From Flavobacterium weaverense (GTDB lineage Bacteria; Bacteroidota; Bacteroidia; Flavobacteriales; Flavobacteriaceae): a stretch of 64,000 nucleotides of DNA. The translations under genes and the position numbers were made by a program. Positions 17,994-27,747 of the stretch are shown here, piece after piece (position 1 is the stretch's first letter; every line of letters begins with the position of its first letter). The notes under the pieces are model-generated. The model worked only from the letters and a program-made list of their open reading frames with translations, was not told the origin of the DNA and ran no database searches. The DNA lies in contig NZ_REFH01000010.1 in the NCBI RefSeq assembly GCF_003688495.1, positions 186,001-250,000 on the forward strand. Reading direction: 5' to 3'.

Positions 17994-19442
17994 CTAGTAG
18001 TAAGTAAAACGTCTTACTTTAGCAATATATTTTGCTAATCTAATTACTTGATGACTGTAGCCATATTCGTTGTCATACCAGATATAAAGAACTATGTTTT
18101 TACCATCTTTTGATACAATAGTTGCGTTGCTATCGTATATGGCTGGTTGAGGTGTACCTACAATATCTGAAGATACTAACTCATTATTCATAGAGTATTT
18201 TATTTGTTCTACAAGTTCGCCTTCTAAAGCGTACTTTTTCATTATTGTATTAATTTCTTCAACTGAAGTGGTTTTCGAAACTTCAAGATTCAAAACTACT
18301 AATGAACCATTTGGAACCGGTACACGAATTGCATTCGAAGTCAATTTTCCTTCTAGTGAAGGCAACGCTTTCGCGACAGCGCTACCAGCACCTGTTTCAG
18401 TTATTACCATGTTTAAAGCCGCTGCTCTTCCGCGACGGTACTTTTTGTGCATGTTATCAACTAGATTCTGATCATTTGTATAAGCGTGAATCGTTTCTAA
18501 ATGCCCTTTGACAACACCTAAAGTATCTTCAACAGCTTTTAAAATAGGCGTAATTGCATTCGTAGTACAAGATGCAGCCGAGAAAATATCAATCTCATCT
18601 GGATTGTATTCGTTTTGGTTTACACCGTGAACAATATTTGGAACTCCTTTTCCTGGTGCAGTTAGTAAAACTTTATCAGCTCCTTTTGAAACTAAATGTC
18701 TACTTAATGCTTCATGAGTAGTAAATGCACCCGTATTATCAATCACTAAAGCATTGTCTATACCGTATAATGTATAGTCAATTTCTTCTGGAGAATTTGC
18801 TGTAATGATATGCACAGTTGTTCCGTTGATAATTAAAGCGTTATTAACAGTATCAGCAGTCACTGATCCTTCAAAATCACCATGAATAGAATCATATCTT
18901 AATAAAGAAGCTCTTTTTTCAAGAGTAGTAGCATCGTTTTTATCGCGAGTAACAATCGCTCTTAAACGCAATTGACTTCCTTTACCAGTTTTAGACATTA
19001 ATTCTCTAGCAAGTAAACGACCAATTCTACCGAAACCATATAAGACAACATCTTTAGGACGAATTTCCTCTGAATTCTTTGCGTTTTTTAATTTATCAAT
19101 AACAAAGTATTTAGCATCTGGATATTTATCTTCTTCTAAAGCGAATTCATACGCTAATTTTCCAATATCTAATTTTGCTGGCGGAAGGTCTAATTCTAAT
19201 ATCGCTTTTGCAATCTTAACAGAATCAAAAATAGAAATAGGTTTACCTACAAATTCAGCAGCGTAACCATGCAAATTGATAATATCGCTAACATTACGAT
19301 CTATTAATTGATTGCGGAATAAAACCATTTCGATGGATTTATCATACCATAAATCACTGATAATTTTAATCAGTTTTACTCCTGCACGTCGCCTGTCGGC
19401 TTGAAAAGATACTTCTTTTTCGTATAAAGTTGTAGTTGCCAT
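17994..19442 (-). CDS. gap: Glyceraldehyde-3-phosphate dehydrogenase, long form
   Basis: Oxidises glyceraldehyde 3-phosphate with NAD(P) and phosphate in glycolysis, or runs in reverse in gluconeogenesis. At 482 residues it is about 150 longer than classical GAPDH. The extra part is an N-terminal helical region of about 120 residues before the Rossmann motif YGFGRIGR (near residue 130). The catalytic Cys292 lies in ASCTTN, and the C-terminus has the usual WYDNEYGYSHQV. Long forms occur in Bacteroidetes and related groups; the role of the extension is not known to me. It has its own -7 box at 19491. Confidence 0.93.
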   Translation of the reverse strand: MATTTLYEKEVSFQADRRRAGVKLIKIISDLWYDKSIEMVLFRNQLIDRNVSDIINLHGYAAEFVGKPISIFDSVKIAKAILELDLPPAKLDIGKLAYEFALEEDKYPDAKYFVIDKLKNAKNSEEIRPKDVVLYGFGRIGRLLARELMSKTGKGSQLRLRAIVTRDKNDATTLEKRASLLRYDSIHGDFEGSVTADTVNNALIINGTTVHIITANSPEEIDYTLYGIDNALVIDNTGAFTTHEALSRHLVSKGADKVLLTAPGKGVPNIVHGVNQNEYNPDEIDIFSAASCTTNAITPILKAVEDTLGVVKGHLETIHAYTNDQNLVDNMHKKYRRGRAAALNMVITETGAGSAVAKALPSLEGKLTSNAIRVPVPNGSLVVLNLEVSKTTSVEEINTIMKKYALEGELVEQIKYSMNNELVSSDIVGTPQPAIYDSNATIVSKDGKNIVLYIWYDNEYGYSHQVIRLAKYIAKVRRFTYY

Positions 19443-19490
19443 GTTGAAAATTTAATGAAAATAAGTTAGTGTATTTTTTAAAATTTGGTG

Positions 19491-19498
19491 CAAAAGTA
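19491..19498 (-). promoter_or_regulatory. -7 promoter element for gap
   Basis: The minus strand reads TACTTTTG, an exact TAnnTTTG match about 49 bases before the ATG. Confidence 0.6.
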
Positions 19499-19744
19499 CC
19501 TATTTCAATCGATTTCGTAAGCTATTTTCTAAATTATTTCTAAAAAAATAACAGTAGTGTTTTTTTGATTTGATTTTAGTTTTTGCAAATTATCAGTGAA
19601 TCCTAATACTGGTATTGAATTGAAAGCTTTTTACGTGAATTACAGGCGGAAAATTTTATGAAATAATCTTTACTGGACATAAAACACTTTAATTAATTTT
19701 AAATAGTCTATTTAATATTTTTAATTCTTATCAAACTTGTAAAA
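19499..19744. other. AT-rich intergenic spacer between htrA and gap
   Basis: Together with the flanking promoter and terminator, this makes a gene-free gap of about 370 bases. I see no ORF, repeat or structured element in this part. Confidence 0.4.
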
Positions 19745-19782
19745 CAAACAAAGCCACCTTTATCATAAGATGGCTTTGTTTA
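19745..19782 (-). terminator. Hairpin terminator after htrA
   Basis: The arms 19747-19760 and 19767-19780 (AACAAAGCCAcCTT with AAGATGGCTTTGTT) pair with one mismatch. On the minus strand a T-rich run follows. Confidence 0.65.
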
Positions 19783-19811
19783 TAACACTTTAAATTTTCT
19801 AAAAATTTAGA

Positions 19812-21212
19812 TTAGATTATTACCCTAATTATTTCACCGTTTTTATTAATCATTTCAATACGTACTGTTTGATTCTCTCCTTTTTTATTTAAAAGTTTAG
19901 ATACCATTTCAATATTGGTTGCTTTAACATTATCTATACTTAGAATGATATTGCCTCTTAATTCAGAATCATACTGTTTTAAATTTTCACTTGTGATTGA
20001 TTTAATCTTCACACCGTAATCAATTTTAAATTTCTTCTTGTCAGCAGCATCGATGTTTTCTAATTCTATCCCTTTAAATTCGGTACTAAAAAACTCGTTC
20101 TTACTAAGTGTTACAGGAACAATTTTAGTTTTTCCGTCTCTTATATAAGTGACTTGTATTTTGTCATTTGGTCGTTTGGTATTGATGTAACCAGACAGAT
20201 CAGCAAACGTAGCAATGTTCTGCTCATCTAATTTTATAATAATATCTCCTTTAGATAATCCTGACTTTTCTGCACCAGAATTTTGAGTAACCTTGTTGAT
20301 GTAAAATCCTTCAGTTTGTGCAATTCCTAATTCCTTAGAGGCGATTCCATTAAGCTCACCACCTTCTACTCCTAAAATTCCTCTTTGTACGTTACCAAAT
20401 TCCATTAAATCTTCAATTATCTTTCTTGCTATATTAGAAGGTACAGCAAAGGAGTACCCTACATACGAACCAGTCATAGAAGAAATCATAGTGTTGATCC
20501 CTATCAATTCTCCTCGCGTATTTACTAATGCACCACCGCTGTTACCTGGATTTACTGCCGCATCGGTTTGTATAAAAGACTGAATTCCACTAGTATCTAA
20601 ATCTCTAGCTTTTGCCGAAACAATCCCAGCAGTCACCGTTGAGGTTAAATTATAAGGATTTCCAACTGCTAAAACCCATTCGCCCACTTTCACAGAGTCA
20701 GAGTTAGCAAAAACAGTATAAGACAACTTTTCTTTAGCATCAATTTTAAGTAATGCAATATCCATCTTTGAATCGGTTCCTATAAGTTTTGCAGTGTATG
20801 TCTTTTTATTATTCAATGTAATTTCAATTTCAGATGCTCCTTTTACAACGTGATTATTCGTTACAATATAACCATCTTCTGATATAATAACACCAGATCC
20901 AGTTCCTACTTGCTCTTGTGTTTGTCCTCCTTTATAACCATAAAAATATTCGAGAATGGGATTACTAACTGTCCTTCTCGAAACATTTTTTACGTGAACT
21001 ACATTATGAATTGTTTTTTCGGCAGCATCTGTAAAATCTAGAACTTCTGATGACAATCCTACTCTTTTACCATAGGAATTTGATGCTACAGTTATTCCTG
21101 AATTTCTCTCATTTGAGAAATAGCCATTTGTGTCAAATAATACTTTGTATGCGCCTAGTGTGACAACTCCACTTAGCAACGAAACCAATAAAAGTGTAGA
21201 AAATTTTTTCAT
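19812..21212 (-). CDS. htrA: Do/DegP-type periplasmic serine protease (HtrA)
   Basis: Envelope quality-control protease/chaperone of 466 residues. An N-terminal membrane-anchor or signal segment (KFSTLLLVSLLSGVVTLGAYKVLF) precedes the trypsin-like domain. The full catalytic triad is visible: His121 (NNHVV), Asp151 (DSKMDIALL) and Ser225 (GNSGGAL). One clear PDZ domain starts near residue 275 (GILGVEGGELN...); the C-terminal region is a second, more divergent PDZ. A -7 box lies at 21242-21249. It is divergent from dapF across a short shared promoter region. Stress control is known for the family; no operator was recognised here. Confidence 0.94.
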   Translation of the reverse strand: MKKFSTLLLVSLLSGVVTLGAYKVLFDTNGYFSNERNSGITVASNSYGKRVGLSSEVLDFTDAAEKTIHNVVHVKNVSRRTVSNPILEYFYGYKGGQTQEQVGTGSGVIISEDGYIVTNNHVVKGASEIEITLNNKKTYTAKLIGTDSKMDIALLKIDAKEKLSYTVFANSDSVKVGEWVLAVGNPYNLTSTVTAGIVSAKARDLDTSGIQSFIQTDAAVNPGNSGGALVNTRGELIGINTMISSMTGSYVGYSFAVPSNIARKIIEDLMEFGNVQRGILGVEGGELNGIASKELGIAQTEGFYINKVTQNSGAEKSGLSKGDIIIKLDEQNIATFADLSGYINTKRPNDKIQVTYIRDGKTKIVPVTLSKNEFFSTEFKGIELENIDAADKKKFKIDYGVKIKSITSENLKQYDSELRGNIILSIDNVKATNIEMVSKLLNKKGENQTVRIEMINKNGEIIRVII

Positions 21213-21241
21213 ATTAAATTCGTTTTAAAATATTTTTTATA

Positions 21242-21249
21242 CAAATTTA
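21242..21249 (-). promoter_or_regulatory. -7 promoter element for htrA
   Basis: The minus strand reads TAAATTTG (exact TAnnTTTG), 30 bases before the htrA ATG. Confidence 0.6.
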
Positions 21250-21319
21250 AAGCTAAAATCATTCCATAAAATACTGTTTAACGCTCTTTAACAATGATTA
21301 ACATTTCATTAATAGTTCG

Positions 21320-21327
21320 TACTTTTG
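21320..21327 (+). promoter_or_regulatory. -7 promoter element for dapF
   Basis: TACTTTTG, exact match. It overlaps a possible upstream start codon at 21325, which argues that translation begins at 21349. Confidence 0.65.
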
Positions 21328-21348
21328 TTAATCTTAAAATATCTTATA

Positions 21349-22131
21349 ATGCAATTAGAATTTTTTAAATACCAAGGAACGGGCAACGATTTTGTAATGG
21401 TTGATAATCGCGGAGAGTTTTTTCCAAAAAGCAACATCAAACTAATTGAAAAATTATGCGATAGACGTTTTGGCATTGGTGGTGACGGTCTAATTTTATT
21501 GGAAAACGATGCGGAAACTGATTTCAAAATGGTTTACTATAATTCTGATGGTAATCAAAGTTCGATGTGTGGAAACGGTGGAAGGTGTTTAGTGGCTTTC
21601 GCCAAAAATTTAAAGGTAATAGATAACAAAACTACTTTCATAGCAACAGATGGTTTACATCATGCAAGTATTGATTCTGAAGGTTTAGTGGCGCTGCAAA
21701 TGATTGATGTTGATGAAGTAAAAGTCAATTCAGATTATGTTTATATGAATACAGGATCTCCACATCACGTCAAACTAGTTGATGATTTAGACAAGTACGA
21801 TGTTAAAAGTAGCGGAGCCCAAATAAGATACAGCGATTTGTATGGAAAAGAAGGTTCTAATGTAAATTTTGTAAAACAAATAGATCATAGGACTTTTTCG
21901 TTACGTACGTATGAAAGAGGAGTGGAGGACGAAACACTTTCTTGCGGAACGGGAGCGACGGCAGTTGCAATCGCTATGAATTTTTTAGGAAAAACAAACG
22001 AGTCAGTTGTTCACTTGAACGTTGGAGGTGGAAAATTAGAAGTTTCTTTTAATAGAGATAATTCTTTATTCACTGAAGTCACTTTAAAAGGTCCAGCTGA
22101 ATTTGTGTATCAAGGAACTATTGAAATTTAA
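21349..22131 (+). CDS. dapF: Diaminopimelate epimerase
   Basis: Converts LL- to meso-diaminopimelate for lysine and peptidoglycan synthesis. At 260 residues, with start MQLEFFKYQGTGNDFVMVD, it fits the family. The two catalytic cysteines are Cys74 (SSMCGNGGRC) and Cys199 (LSCGTGA). The start is fixed by the promoter box overlapping the alternative ATG at 21325. It is first in a rightward run with a GNAT gene (18-base gap) and mltG, both compatible with cell-wall work. Confidence 0.96.
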   Translation: MQLEFFKYQGTGNDFVMVDNRGEFFPKSNIKLIEKLCDRRFGIGGDGLILLENDAETDFKMVYYNSDGNQSSMCGNGGRCLVAFAKNLKVIDNKTTFIATDGLHHASIDSEGLVALQMIDVDEVKVNSDYVYMNTGSPHHVKLVDDLDKYDVKSSGAQIRYSDLYGKEGSNVNFVKQIDHRTFSLRTYERGVEDETLSCGTGATAVAIAMNFLGKTNESVVHLNVGGGKLEVSFNRDNSLFTEVTLKGPAEFVYQGTIEI

Positions 22132-22149
22132 TTAAAATGTTTGTTGTAA

Positions 22150-22683
22150 ATGAAGACAATTAAAGGTAGTACCATATACATTCGAGCGCTAGAGCCTAAT
22201 GATCTTGAGTTTATTTACGCGATAGAAAATGACCAAACTATTTGGGAAGTTAGCAATACGAATACTCCATATAGTCGTTTTTTAGTTAAGCAATATTTAG
22301 AAAATGCACATCAAGACATTTATGAAGCTAAGCAACTTCGATTAGCAATTTGTCAAGATGAAGACTTTCCAGCATTAGGTTTAGTTGATTTATTTGATTT
22401 TGACCCAAAGAACAATAGAGCAGGAGTCGGGATCGTGATTCAAGGGAATGAAAATAGAAATCAAAATATTGGATCAGAAGCTATAGAGTTATTAATTGAG
22501 TATGCTTTTGATAATTTAAATTTACATCAATTATATGCAAATATTGGCACTGACAATGTAGCAAGTATAGCGCTTTTTACTAAATTTGGTTTCGAAAAGA
22601 TTGGAGTTAAAAAAGATTGGACTTTAGTGAAGGGTAAATATAAAGACGAAGCTATTTTTCAATTAATAAATACTAATTTCTAA
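22150..22683 (+). CDS. GNAT-family N-acetyltransferase (RimJ/RimL-like)
   Basis: Acetyl-CoA-dependent transferase of 177 residues. It begins with the RimL-type TIYIRALEPNDLEFIYAIEND and has an acetyl-CoA loop region QGNENRNQNIGSEAIELLIEYAF (about residues 97-119). The C-terminal NVASIALFTKFGFEKIGVKKDW is typical of the fold. The canonical Q/RxxGxG/A loop appears as NQNIGS. The acceptor substrate is unknown. Position between dapF and mltG suggests co-transcription, not a defined role. Confidence 0.85.
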   Translation: MKTIKGSTIYIRALEPNDLEFIYAIENDQTIWEVSNTNTPYSRFLVKQYLENAHQDIYEAKQLRLAICQDEDFPALGLVDLFDFDPKNNRAGVGIVIQGNENRNQNIGSEAIELLIEYAFDNLNLHQLYANIGTDNVASIALFTKFGFEKIGVKKDWTLVKGKYKDEAIFQLINTNF

Positions 22684-22772
22684 ATTTTGCAGTTTCTTTA
22701 TCATCACTTTATTATTAAAAAAGAAAATGTAGCGAATCAAGTAGTTGATTCCACTAAAAAAATAAATCACTT

Positions 22773-23813
22773 ATGAGCTTAAAAAAAATTATAACAATAG
22801 CGGCTGTTGTATTGATAACGTTATTAATGATTTATGGATTCGTCCTTTTAAATCAAATTTTTTCTGCTAACACTAAATTTGAAGATAAAGAAGTTTACGT
22901 TTATGTGCCAACAGATTCAAAATATGAAGATGTGCAAAAAATTCTTGCTCCTTATGTAGAGAAAATGGATCGCTTTGATCTTGTTGCAAATAAAAGAGGT
23001 TATGACGATAATGTTATTCCAGGTCGTTTTTTATTGACTAAAGGAATGAACAGTTATGCTTTAGTTAAAACAATGCGATTAAATTCTGCGGTGAAATTAG
23101 CCTTTAATAATCAAGAACGTGTTGAGGATTTAGCAGGGCGAGTAGGATCGCAAATAGAGGGAGATAGTGTTTCATTGCTCAAATCATTCAAAGATTCTAT
23201 TTTTTTAAAGGAAAACGGGTTTAATGAAGACAATGTAATTGCTATGTTTATTCCTAATACCTATGAAATTTATTGGAACACCACAGCTGTTAAATTCCGA
23301 GATAAAATGATTAAGGAATATCGCAATTTCTGGACTAAAGAAAGAATCGCTAAGGCAGAGAAGCGAGGTTTAACTCCAGTAGAGGCCACTACATTAGCTT
23401 CTATTGTTCATAAAGAATCAGTTAAGAAAGATGAAAGGCCTAGAATTGCTGGCGTATACTTGAATCGTTTGCGAGCAGGAATGCCACTTCAAGCTGATCC
23501 AACAGTAATTTTTGCAATGAAAAAGAAGTCAAATGATTTCGAACAAGTTATTAAAAGAGTTTTTTACAATGATTTAACGACGAGTCATCCTTATAATACT
23601 TACATGAATACTGGATTGCCACCAGGACCTATTGCTATGCCCGATATTACAGCGCTGGAAGCTGTTTTAAATCCTGAAAAAAATGACTATATTTATTTTT
23701 GTGCAAGCGTAGAGCGTTTTGGTTACCATGAATTTGCTGTAACTTTAGAGGAGCACAATAAAAATGCTAAAAAATATTCAGAGTGGATTAATAGTCAAGG
23801 CGTTAAAAGATAG
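22773..23813 (+). CDS. mltG: Endolytic transglycosylase MltG (YceG)
   Basis: Inner-membrane enzyme that cuts nascent glycan strands and so sets their ends. It has 346 residues. One N-terminal membrane helix (about 5-27, ITIAAVVLITLLMIYGFVLL) is followed by a LysM-like region and the YceG domain. The catalytic Glu215 lies in ASIVHKES. The conserved PLQADPTVIFA and GLPPGPIAMPDITALEAVLNP motifs follow. Its stop is two bases before the TTG start of the next gene, suggesting coupled translation. Confidence 0.95.
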   Translation: MSLKKIITIAAVVLITLLMIYGFVLLNQIFSANTKFEDKEVYVYVPTDSKYEDVQKILAPYVEKMDRFDLVANKRGYDDNVIPGRFLLTKGMNSYALVKTMRLNSAVKLAFNNQERVEDLAGRVGSQIEGDSVSLLKSFKDSIFLKENGFNEDNVIAMFIPNTYEIYWNTTAVKFRDKMIKEYRNFWTKERIAKAEKRGLTPVEATTLASIVHKESVKKDERPRIAGVYLNRLRAGMPLQADPTVIFAMKKKSNDFEQVIKRVFYNDLTTSHPYNTYMNTGLPPGPIAMPDITALEAVLNPEKNDYIYFCASVERFGYHEFAVTLEEHNKNAKKYSEWINSQGVKR

Positions 23814-23815
23814 TT

Positions 23816-24733
23816 TTGAATATTAAACTTCTTCTTCTATTTTTCTATAGTCTCACGTGCCAAATCTGTTATTCCCAAAATAGCGATTTTGAAAACTTCT
23901 TTACTCCTTCTGATTCCTTAAATTTAAGACGCCAAAATGCAGTTTTAATTTCTGAAGCGGCGTTAGGTACTGCAACATTGGTTGGTTTAAACCAACTGTG
24001 GTATGCTGATTATCCTCGTTCTCAATTTCATTTTATAAACGACAATTCTGATTGGTTGCAGATGGATAAAGCAGGACACGTTTTTTCATCCTACCATTTA
24101 GGTCGTTTTGGTGCTGAAATGTTAAATTGGAGTGGTACTGACAAAAATAAGCAATTATTATATGGTGCAGGTTTAGGCTTTGCGTTTCTTACAGCCGTTG
24201 AGGTTTTTGATGGATACTCTGCTGAATGGGGAGCATCTTCAGGCGATATTATAGCAAATGCAACAGGAACAGCTTTATACATATCTCAAGAATTACTATG
24301 GAAAGAACAGCGTATTACGCCAAAATTTTCATTTCATACTACCAAATTTGCCAACTATCGTCCAAATATCTTAGGAAGTTCAACTGCTGAACAAATTTTA
24401 AAAGATTACAACGGACAAACATATTGGCTATCAGTTCATTTATATTCATTTTTTAAAGGTTCGGATATACCAAAATGGCTCAACGTCGCGGTGGGTTATG
24501 GAGCTGAAGGAATGATCAGCGGAACCGCTCAAAACAAAGATTCATCTACACCTGCAGAACAGCAAAGATTCAGACAGTTTTATCTAAGTCTTGATGTAGA
24601 TTTATCGAAAATAAAAACTAAATCTTCTTTTTTAAATTCCGTTTTTTCTGTCGTAAATACTATAAAAATTCCGGCACCAACAGTCGAATTCTCGCGCTTA
24701 AACCACGTTAAATACCACTTAATCTATTTTTAG
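23816..24733 (+). CDS. DUF2279 (YfiM-like) exported protein, TTG start
   Basis: Protein of 305 residues with an N-terminal signal (KLLLLFFYSLTCQICYSQ) and a DUF2279 core. The core is visible as HFINDNSDWLQMDKAGHVFSSYHLGRFGAEML, then VEVFDGYSAEWGASSGDIIANATG. The only upstream option in frame is the TTG at 23816; a stop codon lies 12 bases before it, and no ATG occurs before the DUF2279 core. The gene starts two bases after mltG ends, so translation is probably coupled. The family's function is not established; an outer-membrane or periplasmic location is inferred. Confidence 0.82.
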   Translation: MNIKLLLLFFYSLTCQICYSQNSDFENFFTPSDSLNLRRQNAVLISEAALGTATLVGLNQLWYADYPRSQFHFINDNSDWLQMDKAGHVFSSYHLGRFGAEMLNWSGTDKNKQLLYGAGLGFAFLTAVEVFDGYSAEWGASSGDIIANATGTALYISQELLWKEQRITPKFSFHTTKFANYRPNILGSSTAEQILKDYNGQTYWLSVHLYSFFKGSDIPKWLNVAVGYGAEGMISGTAQNKDSSTPAEQQRFRQFYLSLDVDLSKIKTKSSFLNSVFSVVNTIKIPAPTVEFSRLNHVKYHLIYF

Positions 24734-24775
24734 AAAACTTTAACTACTTGATATTCAGTATAAATAATTTTGTTG

Positions 24776-24783
24776 TATCTTTG
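24776..24783 (+). promoter_or_regulatory. -7 promoter element for the lysozyme-like gene
   Basis: TATCTTTG, exact TAnnTTTG match. An alternative upstream start at 24770 would sit across this box, so translation from 24830 is preferred. Confidence 0.6.
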
Positions 24784-24829
24784 CGGGCAGAAATTTCATA
24801 ACGGGACAGCGTTTGAAGAAAAACAATTT

Positions 24830-25471
24830 ATGATAAAGAAATGGTATTTTTATTCAAGTCTAACTGTAATAACAGTTTTTTTAAGCTCAGGTTTTAGACC
24901 TGCTAATTTAGAAACCAACCCTTGGTTTCTTATCAATGAAGAAGATGGTACACACTACTTATATCCATCTCAAGAAGTAGAAGAATACACAAACTTAAGT
25001 ATTCCATTTACAGGAAATTTCTTCGTTGGTTTCAGAGAAGCTGTTGGCTTCAGAGAATCAGAAAGCAAATACAAAAAAATTAATTCCTTAGGTTATATAG
25101 GTAAATATCAGTTTGGTATTGAAACTTTGAAGTCTGTTGGTATTTATGATAGAAATGCTTTTTTGAATAGTCCTGAATTGCAAGAAAAGGCTTTTTTAGC
25201 GCTTCTAGCAAAGAACAAATGGGAATTAAAGAAAGAAATTGAAAAATATGAAGGTACAGTTATTAATGGCCTTCGAATTACAGAATCAGGTATTCTAGCT
25301 GCTGCACATCTTGGTGGCGCGGGATCAGTGAAGAAGTTTTTTAGATACAAGGGAAAACGCAACTTTACTGATGCTTATGGAACATCAATTAGAAGCTATA
25401 TGAAAATGTTTGGAGGATACGATACTTCGTTTATAGTAGCAGACATTAATGCAAAAGCAAAGAATATTTAA
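24830..25471 (+). CDS. Exported lysozyme/transglycosylase-like protein
   Basis: Protein of 213 residues. It has a signal sequence (KKWYFYSSLTVITVFLSSGF) and a segment GFREAVGFRESESKYKKIN, then GYIGKYQFGIETLKSVG. This is the pattern of lysozyme-fold enzymes: an ES pair followed by a GxYQFG turn. A further GILAAAHLGGAGSVKKFF supports a lytic-transglycosylase-like fold. Similar flavobacterial proteins are often labelled LysM peptidoglycan-binding, but I see no LysM here. Catalytic activity is inferred. It sits after the dapF-mltG group, with its own promoter. Confidence 0.72.
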   Translation: MIKKWYFYSSLTVITVFLSSGFRPANLETNPWFLINEEDGTHYLYPSQEVEEYTNLSIPFTGNFFVGFREAVGFRESESKYKKINSLGYIGKYQFGIETLKSVGIYDRNAFLNSPELQEKAFLALLAKNKWELKKEIEKYEGTVINGLRITESGILAAAHLGGAGSVKKFFRYKGKRNFTDAYGTSIRSYMKMFGGYDTSFIVADINAKAKNI

Positions 25472-25487
25472 AAAATGTAATTAGTCA

Positions 25488-25529
25488 AAAAAAAGAGGCT
25501 GTCAATAATTTCGACAGCCTCTTTTTTTT
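25488..25529. terminator. Strong terminator between convergent genes
   Basis: A 12-bp perfect stem (AAAGAGGCTGTC with its complement) and nine-base loop is flanked by A7 and T8. It can stop both the lysozyme-like gene and mutB. Confidence 0.82.
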
Positions 25530-25572
25530 ACAATTTGATAGAGTAAAATTATTTTTTTAATTCATTTGTTTT

Positions 25573-27702
25573 TTACTCAAAACTGCCCATTAATATTTCT
25601 AATATTTTAATAGCAGCTTCACTAATTTTAGTTCCAGGACCAAAAACTGCTACAGCGCCAGCGTCAAATAAGAATTGATAATCTTGTGCAGGGATAACGC
25701 CTCCTACAACAACCATAATATCTTCTCTTCCATATTTTTTAAGCTCGGCAATCACTTGCGGAACTAAAGTCTTATGACCAGCAGCTAATGAGGAAACGCC
25801 TAAAATGTGAACATCATTCTCAATAGCTTGTTTAGCAGCTTCCTCAGGCGTTTGAAAAAGTGGACCTATATCAACGTCAAAACCTACATCAGCATAACCA
25901 GTAGCAACTACTTTTGCTCCTCGGTCGTGGCCGTCTTGTCCCATTTTTGCAATCATGATACGCGGTCTGCGTCCTTCTTGCTTTGCAAATTCATCCGCCA
26001 TTTGCTTTGCTTTTTCAAAGCTTTTGTCGTCTTTTATTTCTTTACTATACACGCCGCTAAAAGATTTAATTTGTGCTTTATATCTGCCAAAAACCGTTTC
26101 TAAGGCATCGCTAATTTCTCCTAATGTTGTTCTTTCTCTAGCGGCTTCAACAGCAATTTCTAATAAATTACCTTCTCCAGTTTTAGCACAAAGAATTAAT
26201 TTATTTAGGGCATTCTGTACTTTATCTGAATCTCTGTTTGATTTTATTTGGTCTAGTTGTTCCAGTTGTTGCTTTCGAACCATTTGATTATCCACGTCTA
26301 ATATCTGCAATGGATCTTCTTTTTCTAATCGGAACTTGTTTACTCCTACAATAATATCTTGTCCGCTATCGATTCTCGCTTGTTTTCTCGCTGCTGCTTC
26401 TTCGATCCTCAGTTTAGGTATACCAGATTCAATAGCTTTTGTCATTCCACCTAGTTCTTCAACTTCTTCAATAAGTTTCCAAGCGTTTTCTGCAATCTCA
26501 TTGGTTAAACTTTCTACGTAAAAACTTCCAGCCCACGGATCGACTGTCTTAGTTATTTTTGTTTCTTCTTGTAAATAAAGTTGCGTATTTCGGGCAATTC
26601 TCGCTGAAAAGTCCGTTGGTAGCGCTATAGCTTCATCTAAAGCATTTGTGTGGAGTGATTGGGTTCCTCCAAACGCCGCCGCCGCTGCCTCTATGCACGT
26701 ACGCGCCACATTATTGAAAGGGTCTTGTTCTGTTAAACTCCAACCAGACGTTTGGCAATGCGTTCTTAAAGCTAATGATTTGTCATCTTTTGGTTCAAAT
26801 TGTTTTACCAATTTTGCCCAAATCATTCTTCCTGCACGCATTTTAGCAATTTCCATAAAATGGTTCATTCCAATGGCCCAGAAAAAAGATAGTCGTGGTG
26901 CAAACTCGTCAATTTTCATTCCAGTAGCTAATCCAGTTCTTATGTATTCTAAACCATCAGCTAGGGTGTAAGCCAACTCAATATCAGCAGTTGCTCCCGC
27001 CTCTTGCATGTGATATCCTGAAATTGAAATTGAATTGAATTTAGGCATATTCTTGCTAGTATATTCGAATATATCAGCAATTATTTTCATAGAAGGTGTA
27101 GGCGGATAGATATACGTGTTACGCACCATAAACTCTTTCAAAATGTCATTTTGAATTGTTCCCGATAATAACTCAGGTTTAACGCCTTGTTCTTCAGCAG
27201 CAACTATGTAAAAAGCCATTATGGGTAAAACTGCTCCATTCATTGTCATTGAAACCGACATTTCGTCTAATGGAATTTGGTCGAATAATACTTTCATATC
27301 TTCTACAGAGTCGATAGCAACTCCTGCTTTTCCAACGTCACCTACAACACGCTCGTGATCAGAATCATAACCGCGATGCGTAGGTAAATCAAAAGCTATA
27401 GAAAGTCCTTTTTGACCTGCAGCCAAGTTTCTTCTGTAAAAAGCATTACTTTCTTCAGCTGTTGAAAATCCAGCATATTGCCGAACAGTCCAAGGTCGAC
27501 GGACGTACATAGTAGCGTAAGGTCCTCTTAAATTTGGCGCAAAGCCAGCTCCAAAGTCCAGATGATTAAGGTTCTCTGTATCTTTTTCAGAATAAGTTGC
27601 TTTCAGTTCGATATTCTCAGCAGTTAGAAAGCTTTTTTCCTCTAAACCCACTGATTTATTTTCTGATTGCTCTAATTTTATATGTTGTATGTCTTTTCTC
27701 AT
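25573..27702 (-). CDS. mutB: Methylmalonyl-CoA mutase, large (B12-binding) subunit
   Basis: Rearranges succinyl-CoA and (R)-methylmalonyl-CoA with adenosylcobalamin, linking propionyl-CoA metabolism to the TCA cycle. It has 709 residues. The TIM-barrel part has [21 protein letters not shown] and [12 protein letters not shown]. The C-terminal cobalamin domain has DxHxxG as Asp590, His592, Gly595 (DGHDRG), then GVSSLAAGH and VVVGGVIP. The upstream gene (45-base gap) is the small subunit. Identification is firm. Confidence 0.96.
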   Translation of the reverse strand: MRKDIQHIKLEQSENKSVGLEEKSFLTAENIELKATYSEKDTENLNHLDFGAGFAPNLRGPYATMYVRRPWTVRQYAGFSTAEESNAFYRRNLAAGQKGLSIAFDLPTHRGYDSDHERVVGDVGKAGVAIDSVEDMKVLFDQIPLDEMSVSMTMNGAVLPIMAFYIVAAEEQGVKPELLSGTIQNDILKEFMVRNTYIYPPTPSMKIIADIFEYTSKNMPKFNSISISGYHMQEAGATADIELAYTLADGLEYIRTGLATGMKIDEFAPRLSFFWAIGMNHFMEIAKMRAGRMIWAKLVKQFEPKDDKSLALRTHCQTSGWSLTEQDPFNNVARTCIEAAAAAFGGTQSLHTNALDEAIALPTDFSARIARNTQLYLQEETKITKTVDPWAGSFYVESLTNEIAENAWKLIEEVEELGGMTKAIESGIPKLRIEEAAARKQARIDSGQDIIVGVNKFRLEKEDPLQILDVDNQMVRKQQLEQLDQIKSNRDSDKVQNALNKLILCAKTGEGNLLEIAVEAARERTTLGEISDALETVFGRYKAQIKSFSGVYSKEIKDDKSFEKAKQMADEFAKQEGRRPRIMIAKMGQDGHDRGAKVVATGYADVGFDVDIGPLFQTPEEAAKQAIENDVHILGVSSLAAGHKTLVPQVIAELKKYGREDIMVVVGGVIPAQDYQFLFDAGAVAVFGPGTKISEAAIKILEILMGSFE

Positions 27703-27747
27703 TTGTATTTTACCAATTTAAAACTGCTAATCAATTATTTAAAACGT

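Noticed and set aside
25807..26971. Several open frames antisense to mutB
   Set aside because: They are shadow frames of a firmly identified gene and lack recognisable domains or start signals.
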